Position numbers and translations under genes: made by a program
From: Streptomyces xanthochromogenes
GTDB taxonomy: Bacteria > Actinomycetota > Actinomycetes > Streptomycetales > Streptomycetaceae
Length of the DNA stretch: 64,000 nt
Assembly: GCF_014650455.1 (NCBI RefSeq)
Contig: NZ_BMUZ01000020.1
Coordinates: 1 to 64,000, forward strand
Direction: 5' to 3'
Shown here: one piece after another, positions 58,116 through 64,000 of the stretch
Position numbering within the stretch: the first letter of the stretch is position 1
Layout: every line of letters starts with the position of its first letter
The notes under the pieces: model-generated
What the model was told of the DNA's origin: nothing
Seen by the model: the letters and a program-made list of their open reading frames with translations, nothing else
The model's database searches: none

Positions 58116-58574
58116 ATGCGCCATGCCGTGATCGCTCCTTTCGCCTTGGCCGTCGCCCTGCTGCTGTCCGGCTGCGTGACGGTGACACCGGATCACGCCC
58201 CCGCACGCCAGGCGCCTCGGGCCCATAACGTGGAGCCCGCGTCCGTTGCCTGGCCCACTCCGGTCGAGGCACCCGCGCGCGCATCCCTGGCACCGGCCGG
58301 TGAACCGCCGTCTCTGCCCCCCTCCCCGCCCGCGCCGGCGCCGCCGCCCCAGCAGAGCGCCCAGTCCGGACACCGCGACCTGGTCCCGCGCCCCAGAGCG
58401 CGCCGTCAGACCTCGGATGTGCCCTACTCCCGGAACTCCCGGGCGCGCCACCATGCCAGGCCGCCACAGGGCAGCGGGCACCGGCCGTACCCGGGTCCCG
58501 ATCAGGTCTGTGGATGGTCGATCGGTGTGACCGACCCGTCCGTGACTGCGCTGTGCCGTGCGCATCTGAGGTAG
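58116..58574 (+). CDS. Small lipoprotein, Pro-rich
   Basis: 152 residues from ATG 58116. Lipobox LLLSGC at the end of a hydrophobic signal, then a long Pro/Ala/Arg-rich region and a C-terminal CGWSIGVTDPSVTALC that looks like a small disulfide loop. Exported and anchored outside the membrane. Function unknown. Confidence 0.6.
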   Translation: MRHAVIAPFALAVALLLSGCVTVTPDHAPARQAPRAHNVEPASVAWPTPVEAPARASLAPAGEPPSLPPSPPAPAPPPQQSAQSGHRDLVPRPRARRQTSDVPYSRNSRARHHARPPQGSGHRPYPGPDQVCGWSIGVTDPSVTALCRAHLR

Positions 58575-58707
58575 GGAGACGCACAGCCCCCGGATGGGCT
58601 GCCGAATCGGCCGGACGAGACCGACGCTCCAGACGCGTGGCCGACTGTCTGCCGGTGGCCAGCTATCGGTGACAGTCCTGGGGTGTGTCTGCACGTGCAT
58701 AAAAAAT

Positions 58708-58727
58708 CGAACACGTGCTCTAATCAA
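58708..58727 (+). promoter_or_regulatory. LexA-box-like site in promoter
   Basis: TCGAACACGTGCTCT in an A-rich patch, close to the Gram-positive SOS box CGAAC-N4-GTTCG (two mismatches), followed by TAATCA as a -10-like hexamer. Upstream of the small gene at 58780. Confidence 0.4.
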
Positions 58728-58779
58728 GCCGTGGCGTGAACCCGTGCACGGGCCACGGAGCAGCGAGACGAGGAGCACC

Positions 58780-58953
58780 ATGACCACACCTTCTGCACCA
58801 GTCGCGGCCCGGGACATCCCCAGTGATCAGCGCGGCAACTGCGCGATCTGCTCGACCTTGATCCAGCGCTACGGTGCGGGCGGGAACCCGTTGTGCCGGT
58901 CGTGTCTGGCGCGGGTGCAGGGGGATGCCGAGCGGAAGAAGCCCAGCGCATGA
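58780..58953 (+). CDS. Small zinc-ribbon protein
   Basis: 57 residues from ATG 58780 (GACGAGGAG upstream). CAICSTLIQRYGAGGNPLCR and SC form two CxxC pairs, a single zinc ribbon. Possible SOS control from the box upstream. Confidence 0.6.
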   Translation: MTTPSAPVAARDIPSDQRGNCAICSTLIQRYGAGGNPLCRSCLARVQGDAERKKPSA

Positions 58954-59033
58954 TCCGGGGCAGCTCCACGTCGAGCGGCAGAGCAGGGCGCCTGGAGCCC
59001 CGATGAGGGGCGTCCGGACCTGGAGCGGAAAGC

Positions 59034-59363
59034 ATGCACGAGCCTATTCCGTCTGAGTTGTCGCGTCTGACCAAGCTGCGCGTGGTCGAGGAGTACCAGG
59101 CGTACCAGCTGGAGCGGACCCGTGCCGCGATCCGACAGCTGGAGGCCGAGGCGGAGCGCGAGCGGGAACGGGAGAAGAAGGCCCGGATGCGCGTGTCGTG
59201 GAAGCTTCAGCCGTCCCGCGTGGACGGCGGGGTGGCGCTCCTGCACCGCGCGGAGTGCGGTCTGTACACGCGGGAGATGGGCTACCTCAACGAGATGGAG
59301 GCCCGGATCGCGATGGAGGAGCCGGGTATCGAGCCATGCGGGGTGTGCAGACCGCAGGACTGA
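59034..59363 (+). CDS. DUF6233-like protein
   Basis: 109 residues from ATG 59034. Long N-terminal coiled coil (YQLERTRAAIRQLEAEAERE), then a segment ending HRAECGLYTREMGYLNEMEA and CGVC, matching the C-terminal half of DUF6233 proteins of Streptomyces. Unknown function. Confidence 0.65.
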   Translation: MHEPIPSELSRLTKLRVVEEYQAYQLERTRAAIRQLEAEAEREREREKKARMRVSWKLQPSRVDGGVALLHRAECGLYTREMGYLNEMEARIAMEEPGIEPCGVCRPQD

Positions 59364-59377
59364 CCGCGCCGGCGCGA

Positions 59378-59403
59378 GGGGGCCCGCCGTTCGGCGGGCC
59401 CCC
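59378..59403. terminator. Bidirectional terminator
   Basis: GGGGGCCCGCCG-TT-CGGCGGGCCCCC between convergent genes. Confidence 0.8.
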
Positions 59404-59427
59404 GGCAAGAAGCCACCCCCGCGTCTG

Positions 59428-60486
59428 CTACTTGCCGCGTCCGCGCCGCGGATCTGGCCCGTTGTCTGGACGGTGCTGGCGTGCTGCGTTCGTTGTATCG
59501 GTGGGCGGCGTGGTGCCGCGTTCCGGCTGGGCCGGTCGCTTGACGGTGCCGGTGCTGCGTGAGCGGGCGGCCGCGGACGAGACGCGTGGCCCGCCGGGTC
59601 GCGACGCCGTCAGGAGCGGGGCGGCCAGTGCGTCGATGCGGTCGAGCTGGGGACCGAAGTCTGCGGGCAGGACGGTGCGCAACTTCGCCTGGACGGCGAG
59701 GAAGTCCTCGGACTCCTCCCGCGTCAGGGGCCGGGCGCGCTCCCTCTCCACAGCCTGGCGCAGCGCGAGGGGAGTGCGGGCGAGTTCGGAGGCGTCGGCC
59801 GAGAACCGGGGCTCGGATTCCCCCCGCCGGTAGACGGCTCCCACGTGCAGGAGACCCGCGCGGACGATGACCTCGCAGGATTCCGGGATGCCCGTGTACG
59901 ACGCCTGCGCCTTCTCCGGCACGGTGAGCCGCCCCTGGCCGCGGTCACGGACCTGCTCGGCGTAGCGGTTCAGGATGCCCTGTTCGCTCACGGCCTGGGC
60001 GACGGCCAGCACACAGCCCTCGATGCGGGTGCCGACCGCCCGGTACTGCTGCATGGTCTCGGCCAGGAACTGCGGGTCCATGGCGATCTCCTGGACCAGG
60101 GCGTTGAGCTTCTGGCCGCCGGAGAGGGGGTCTTCGCCCCGGACGAACTGCTGGGCCTGGCGCATCCAGGCCCGTCCGTCGGGGCCTGTGTAGAGCGTCA
60201 TCAGCCGGTCGTCCTCGGCCATTAACCGCGCGTACTCGGGGTGGTACGGCTTGTACAGGTCACTGTCGACGTCGACGAACCCGCCCCGGGCATCGAGCTG
60301 TTCGGCGATGAGCTGAGCCACCCGGGTCTTGCCGGCGCCGGGTTGCCCCAGCAGGAACACAGCGGTGGCTGGGTCCTGCGGGGTGGGCCCGGTCAGATGG
60401 TCCGGCACGATGTCGGCGACGAATATGCGCCGGTTCTCGGCTGCTGGCAGCTGGTACCGAGTGGCGTCGTCCTGCGGCTGGCTCAC
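59428..60486 (-). CDS. Zeta-toxin family kinase
   Basis: 352 residues from GTG 60486. Walker A GQPGAGKT (47-54), then GFVDVDSDLYKPYHPEYARL with the DSD/YHP pattern of zeta toxins that phosphorylate UDP-N-acetylglucosamine. The C-terminal ~80 residues are basic and disordered. Overlaps its upstream partner by GTGA. Likely toxin for plasmid maintenance. Confidence 0.75.
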   Translation of the reverse strand: MSQPQDDATRYQLPAAENRRIFVADIVPDHLTGPTPQDPATAVFLLGQPGAGKTRVAQLIAEQLDARGGFVDVDSDLYKPYHPEYARLMAEDDRLMTLYTGPDGRAWMRQAQQFVRGEDPLSGGQKLNALVQEIAMDPQFLAETMQQYRAVGTRIEGCVLAVAQAVSEQGILNRYAEQVRDRGQGRLTVPEKAQASYTGIPESCEVIVRAGLLHVGAVYRRGESEPRFSADASELARTPLALRQAVERERARPLTREESEDFLAVQAKLRTVLPADFGPQLDRIDALAAPLLTASRPGGPRVSSAAARSRSTGTVKRPAQPERGTTPPTDTTNAARQHRPDNGPDPRRGRGK

Positions 60487-60797
60487 GCTCCGGGCTCCAT
60501 CAGCTCGTGGAGCCGGGCGGAGTAGGCGGCACGGACGCGGGCGATGTGCTCGGCGTCCTCGGCCTTCAGGGCGCGCCGCTCCTGCTGGCATTCGCTGCGC
60601 AGCCGCCGGTACTCGGTGATCTCGGCGACCGTGCCGGGACGGCTCTCGGCATCGGCGATGAGGGCACTGTAGGCGCCGACCACGCCGTTGATCGCCTCGA
60701 TGGCCGCCTCGTAGGCGACGGACTGCTCCGAGGACCAGCGGTACGGACGCAGGCTGCCGATCACGGGTTCGTTCTGTGCTGAATCCGTATTGCTCAT
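60483..60797 (-). CDS. Small partner of the zeta-like toxin
   Basis: 104 residues from ATG 60797 (AAGGAG upstream). Helical throughout (EQSVAYEAAIEAINGVVGAY and a charged coiled coil). Place, size and overlap suggest an epsilon-like antitoxin, though sequence similarity to known antitoxins is not evident. Confidence 0.6.
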   Translation of the reverse strand: MSNTDSAQNEPVIGSLRPYRWSSEQSVAYEAAIEAINGVVGAYSALIADAESRPGTVAEITEYRRLRSECQQERRALKAEDAEHIARVRAAYSARLHELMEPGA

Positions 60798-60831
60798 AGG
60801 GCGTTGCTCCTTAAGGGCGTGAGAAGGGTTG

Positions 60832-61167
60832 TCAGAGCGGTTCGGCGGCAAAGGTGCCGTCGCCGAGCGGAAGGGCGGTCAGTTCGAAGTCGCGCGGGTG
60901 GCCGTCGATCTGGTGGGTGATGACGCTGCCGGGCGGGCGGGTGCTCGTGTACTGGACGGGATGGCCGTCCGGACCGGTAGTGCGGAGCAGGGTGTATTCA
61001 CGCAGCCGGCGCGGGGGCTCCACCGGGGCGGTGCTGGCGGCCAGTTGGGCTGCGCGGGAGGCGTGCAGCCCCGCGAGGGCGGTGCGGGCCAGGGCGATGA
61101 TGGCGGCTGCGCAGACCGTGCTGAGCAGACCGGGCACAGCGGGGGAGACCAGGGACAGCAGGGACAC
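60832..61167 (-). CDS. Small membrane-associated protein
   Basis: 111 residues from GTG 61167 (GGAGG upstream). One hydrophobic segment at the N-terminus (LVSPAVPGLLSTVCAAAIIA) then a beta-rich tail (TTGPDGHPVQYTSTRPPG). Fourth gene of a minus-strand group. Unknown. Confidence 0.5.
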   Translation of the reverse strand: MSLLSLVSPAVPGLLSTVCAAAIIALARTALAGLHASRAAQLAASTAPVEPPRRLREYTLLRTTGPDGHPVQYTSTRPPGSVITHQIDGHPRDFELTALPLGDGTFAAEPL

Positions 61168-61287
61168 GAAAGACCTCCGAGAGGGAGCCGGGGCGGCGCC
61201 GAAGTGGCGGGCCGGGCCGACTATCAAGGAGTGGGGGGTTAGCCCCGCAACCCCTTCCTGCCTGCCGGTTCCCGACCGCGGCTGAGG

Positions 61288-61842
61288 TCAGCTGTCGCCG
61301 CCCGGTTCTGGCTCCGCATCGTGGGGCAGGACGCGTGGGGTGTCATGGTTCGCCCAGTCCGCCAGAGGGAGAGCGCTCGGGGCGTCGCCATCCCAGTTGA
61401 GCCGAGCGGGGGCAGCATCCAGGTGGGCGAACGCCTGGCGGAAGGCGTTCAGGGCGTCGGCATTGAGTTCATAGGCGGACGCTTGCCTCCATCCGTCTGT
61501 GAGACTGCCCCCGTAGACCACGGTGATCGGGGCCTCGGTCCCCTCGGCCCACCAGCCGCGCTTGATGCCTCGCTTGAGAGCGTTGGTGAGGGCGACGGTG
61601 GGGCCGCGCAACCCGCCTTCGAACTCCGACCGCAGCACTGAGGCGTCGAGGTGGCCGCCAGCATCAACAACGCGACGGGCGAAGTCCCGGGCAACCGGGT
61701 TGAGGGTGGACAGGAACGTCACAGCCCGTTCAGCGTTCCAGTCGGTTTCGACCGTGACGGCAAGCTCGCTGCGGTGTTCCGTGAACAGATCGAGCAGCTT
61801 GCGTTCGAACTCCTTGCTGCTGGCCTCAATGGTGATCCTCAA
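61288..61842 (-). CDS. Hypothetical protein
   Basis: 184 residues from TTG 61842, supported by GAGAGGGG eight bases upstream. Mixed fold (SKEFERKLLDLFTEHRSELA; LTNALKRGIKRGWWAEG). The central part looks like a winged helix. Function unknown. Confidence 0.55.
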   Translation of the reverse strand: MRITIEASSKEFERKLLDLFTEHRSELAVTVETDWNAERAVTFLSTLNPVARDFARRVVDAGGHLDASVLRSEFEGGLRGPTVALTNALKRGIKRGWWAEGTEAPITVVYGGSLTDGWRQASAYELNADALNAFRQAFAHLDAAPARLNWDGDAPSALPLADWANHDTPRVLPHDAEPEPGGDS

Positions 61843-61991
61843 GAAATGCCCCTCTCTCTATGTCGGTGCTGTTGAGTACTACAGGATTATGTCGAGTGGC
61901 CGGCCGGACGTCCAGCGTTTTCTGGGCACAGAAGACATAGGGCTCTACAGGAACCGCAAGCCCGCTTGAGGTCCGCGGGGCGGGCGTCGAG

Positions 61992-62276
61992 TCAGTGCGG
62001 GGACGGATGGGCGGTCGGCGAGATCGTGGTCGAGACCGTCGGCACGGGCTTGTCGATCTCGACCTTCTTTATGCCGTGTGAGATGTAGGAGCCGAAGGTG
62101 ATCACCGCGACCGCCGCGGTGAGCGCAAGGGCCACTCGCTCGCCCTTGGTCATGCCCATGGGATGAGCCGTCGGCGTGGTGGGGAGGGTCGGTTGGGACC
62201 ACTGGTAGACGCCGACGTAGGCGAGGATTCCCATGATCGTCCATACGGCGGTGCTGAAGTCGAACGTGACCTGCAC
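61992..62276 (-). CDS. Small membrane protein
   Basis: 94 residues from GTG 62276. Two transmembrane helices (FSTAVWTIMGILAYVGVY and VALALTAAVAVITFGSYI) and a Pro/Thr/Ser C-terminus. Unknown. Confidence 0.55.
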   Translation of the reverse strand: MQVTFDFSTAVWTIMGILAYVGVYQWSQPTLPTTPTAHPMGMTKGERVALALTAAVAVITFGSYISHGIKKVEIDKPVPTVSTTISPTAHPSPH

Positions 62277-62297
62277 TGGCTGTGGCCCCTTAGTCGG

Positions 62298-62322
62298 GGG
62301 CCGCTCGCTGTACGAGCGGCCC
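62298..62322. terminator. Hairpin
   Basis: GGGCCGCTCG-CTGTA-CGAGCGGCCC just upstream of the gene at 62276. Confidence 0.6.
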
Positions 62323-62380
62323 CTCTCCCTGGGCTCCACCGAGCCCAGCCCCGCACCCTGTGTGCCGGTAGAAATACCAG

Positions 62381-62419
62381 TGGGCCGGAGCCCTCCTGTG
62401 TTAGGAGGACCCCGGCCCA
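62381..62419 (-). terminator. Terminator of the small membrane protein gene
   Basis: TGGGCCGGAGCCCTCCT and a near-complement AGGAGGACCCCGGCCCA around GTGTT, immediately after the minus-strand stop at 62429. Confidence 0.6.
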
Positions 62420-62428
62420 CGAGACCGG

Positions 62429-62659
62429 TCAGCTGTTCCTGTGCGGTGCCGGTTCCCTCTCCCCGAACGGCAACAGTGACGCGAGGGCAAGCGCGGCCAC
62501 CGAACGATGAGCCGACCGCGCGCTTCGCGTTGTCGGCGTCAAGAACAGCAGCACTCGGTCGACCAGATGCACGATCACGGACCAGAGAAGGATCACGTAC
62601 GACCCGATCCACAAGGGAACGCTCGCCCTGGGGTGATCCTTGGTCAATTCCATTTTCAT
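62429..62659 (-). CDS. Small membrane protein
   Basis: 76 residues from ATG 62659 (AAGGAG nine bases upstream). One transmembrane helix (LWIGSYVILLWSVIVHLVD) and a basic, Ala-rich tail. It sits 97 bp downstream of the sigma-like gene and may be its partner. Unknown function. Confidence 0.55.
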   Translation of the reverse strand: MKMELTKDHPRASVPLWIGSYVILLWSVIVHLVDRVLLFLTPTTRSARSAHRSVAALALASLLPFGEREPAPHRNS

Positions 62660-62755
62660 ATCTCGTTTTCTCCTTCCGTGGCGGGTGAGCAACCCACCCT
62701 CGGTGTGCACGGAACGCTGACGAGACGTTCCGTGCGCCCGAGGGAACGGCTACTG

Positions 62756-63385
62756 CTAATCCGCCAGGGGCGAGACCCCCAAACGCGTCCGGACCGCGGG
62801 GCGCTTCAGCTTCTGCCGGGCCGCGAGCAACGACTGGCGGACCGCCCCCGGCGATATGCCGCCCAGCGCCTCGCTGATCTCGCGGCAGTTCATGCCTTCG
62901 CCCTCCGTGAGCAGGAAGACCTTGTACTCCTGCTCGCTGAACTCCTTGCGCAGGAGCGGGAGCTTCTCCTTCAGGGACTCTTTGATCTCCTTGAGCACCA
63001 CGAGGTCCTCGGGGGTGACCGAGTCCACGGTGTCCAGGAGATGGATGTCGTCTCCGACGAGATGCACGCGCTGTTGCTGCTCCGCGATCTTCTTGCGGTG
63101 CGCTCCCGCCTCATGCCTGAGGATCTTGGTGATGTAGGTGAGCACGTTGCCCTCGACGGGGCCGCTGTTCTCCAGCTTGGTGAGCAAGCCCGCCGTGGCC
63201 GCCGCGAAGACGGCGTTCTCATGCTCGGCCGTTGCGAACGCCCGGGCGATCCGGCGCAGGGCCTTCTCGTTAGCCCTGACCTTCTCCCACTGCTTCCGCT
63301 CCTTTGGTGACAGCGAGGGCGACGGCTCGCCCAGGGTGTGCAGCTCCTGTTCGGGCTTTTTTCGCCAGCGCTTGGGTTCGCTCAC
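62756..63385 (-). CDS. Sigma-70-like (ECF-type) regulator
   Basis: 209 residues from ATG 63385. A region 2-like helical part (EGNVLTYITKILRHEAGAHR) and a region 4 HTH (CREISEALGGISPGAVRQSL, then LAARQKLKR). The basic N-terminal extension is unusual. It could act with the small membrane protein behind it as anti-sigma partner. The target promoter is unknown. Confidence 0.65.
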   Translation of the reverse strand: MSEPKRWRKKPEQELHTLGEPSPSLSPKERKQWEKVRANEKALRRIARAFATAEHENAVFAAATAGLLTKLENSGPVEGNVLTYITKILRHEAGAHRKKIAEQQQRVHLVGDDIHLLDTVDSVTPEDLVVLKEIKESLKEKLPLLRKEFSEQEYKVFLLTEGEGMNCREISEALGGISPGAVRQSLLAARQKLKRPAVRTRLGVSPLAD

Positions 63386-63482
63386 TGCGGTTGTCCTTCA
63401 CGGTCAAGGCCTCTGCCCGAAAGGCAGGGGGGCGGCAGAGCGCTCTTACGCCAAGTACAGGTACTTGACGCCTGAGAGTGTT

Positions 63483-63502
63483 TGTGTGATGCGCATCACA
63501 CA
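63483..63502. promoter_or_regulatory. 20-bp perfect palindrome
   Basis: TGTGTGATGCGCATCACACA upstream of the sigma-like gene and the serine recombinase. Probable operator. Confidence 0.6.
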
Positions 63503-63527
63503 CTGCAATCCGTTGGGCGTGGGGGGC

Positions 63528-63640
63528 GGAATCGGTCGATTCCGCCCCCAGTCGCAGATCCAATCGGCTCGGCCCGCCGACCTGCCGGAACCGGCCGCCG
63601 GTCCAATCGAATCCGGTCCACTATTCCGCCTCCCCATTCC
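63528..63640. repeat. Inverted and direct ATTCCGCC repeats before a recombinase
   Basis: GGCGGAATCG-GT-CGATTCCGCC (63528-63549), then CCAATCGAATCCGG and two direct ATTCCGCC units (about 63621-63640). Layout like res or att subsites in front of a serine recombinase gene. Confidence 0.5.
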
Positions 63641-63708
63641 GCCCCCGCTAGGGTGGTCCGCGGACACCGCCGGGCGCGCCCGGCCCACCCGGGGAAGGCG
63701 AAGACCAC

Positions 63709-64000
63709 ATGGCCGACCGGCTCTACCTGCGGCACTCCACCGACAAGCAGACCGACGCCCGCCAGCGCCACGCCCTGGCCCCGCTGCTGGCCGCCGGCGC
63801 CCCCGTCTACGAGGACCCCGCCACCTCCACCCGGCAGCTCTCCCTCGACCGCGCCGGCTTCACCCGGCTGCTGAACGAGGCCGCCGTCGGCGACACCATC
63901 CGCATCGCCGACGCCGCCCGGCTCTTCCGCTCAGTGGCGGACATCCTGGCCCTGCGGCCGGTGCTGATCCGCCGCGGCCTGCACCTGCGAGTCGAGTCCG
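63709..64000 (+). CDS. Serine recombinase, N-terminal part (cut by window end)
   Basis: At least 97 residues from ATG 63709 (GGGGAAGG upstream), continuing past the window. LYLRHSTDKQTDARQRHALA carries the catalytic serine (S10) of the resolvase/invertase family and the following helix. LNEAAVGDTIRIADAARLFR is the usual middle. Probably a plasmid resolvase or integrase acting at the repeats just upstream. Confidence 0.75.
   Translation, partial: MADRLYLRHSTDKQTDARQRHALAPLLAAGAPVYEDPATSTRQLSLDRAGFTRLLNEAAVGDTIRIADAARLFRSVADILALRPVLIRRGLHLRVES

Noticed and set aside
61890..61970. 26-codon plus-strand ORF ending RFLGTEDIGLYRNRKPA
   Set aside because: Reads protein-like but is very short, lacks a ribosome binding site and lies in the promoter region of the gene at 61842.

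Overview
This window looks like about 64 kb of a large conjugative plasmid, or an integrated conjugative element, from Streptomyces or a close relative. The evidence is very high GC with strong third-position GC, frequent GTG starts, TGA/ATG coupling between genes, a TraB-type FtsK translocase with Spd-like membrane proteins, WhiB and GntR regulators, and many protein families known mainly from Streptomyces plasmids (resembling DUF6415, DUF6919, DUF6247, DUF6248, DUF6233 and DUF4913). No rRNA, tRNA or housekeeping genes were seen. All family names come from reading the translations, not from a search.

Layout. 0-13 kb: small DNA-binding proteins, a tyrosine-recombinase-like protein, an XRE regulator next to an HFCD-type flavoprotein, a run of minus-strand small proteins, a 1.6 kb nearly gene-free region full of inverted repeats, and a 500-residue winged-helix protein that may be the replication initiator. 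13-31 kb: a KorSA-like GntR repressor and a P-loop kinase diverge from an operon of small Spd-like proteins leading to TraB (double-strand DNA translocase) with a candidate clt site behind it. Small plasmid proteins follow, with a WhiB regulator, an unusual GGDEF-Lsr2 fusion, a DUF6247/RelE-like toxin-antitoxin pair and a DUF2637 protein. 31-40 kb: plus-strand genes, most preceded by a repeated promoter/hairpin/leader module, ending in a cytosine-5 DNA methyltransferase. This block sits beside the putative oriT and looks like a leading region. 40-54 kb: MobC, a relaxase and an actinobacterial type IV secretion set (lytic transglycosylase/NlpC, VirB2-like, VirB8-like, VirB6-like, SCO6880-like, VirB4, VirD4, DUF4913).

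54-57 kb holds the most unusual locus. Two short CRISPR arrays with 29-nt repeats and mostly 32-nt spacers alternate with two copies of a TnpB 3' end. One copy is a full tnpB with intact RuvC and zinc-finger residues; the other is only the last ~35 codons plus the downstream RNA region. Both RNA regions end exactly 45 nt before a CRISPR repeat, both contain a 16-nt variable window in the same place, and two of their hairpins differ by compensatory base changes. No cas genes are visible. The best reading is a CRISPR-associated TnpB (type V-U-like) or an omega-RNA/CRISPR hybrid. An IS605-family element that landed beside an orphan type I-E-like array is the main alternative.

57-64 kb: an ATP-dependent DNA ligase, a lipoprotein, small proteins, a zeta-toxin-like kinase with a small partner, membrane proteins, a sigma-factor-like protein, and a serine recombinase cut by the window end with inverted repeats in front of it.

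The replicon seems to carry two transfer routes, TraB (dsDNA) and relaxase/T4SS (ssDNA), plus several stability and anti-host devices.
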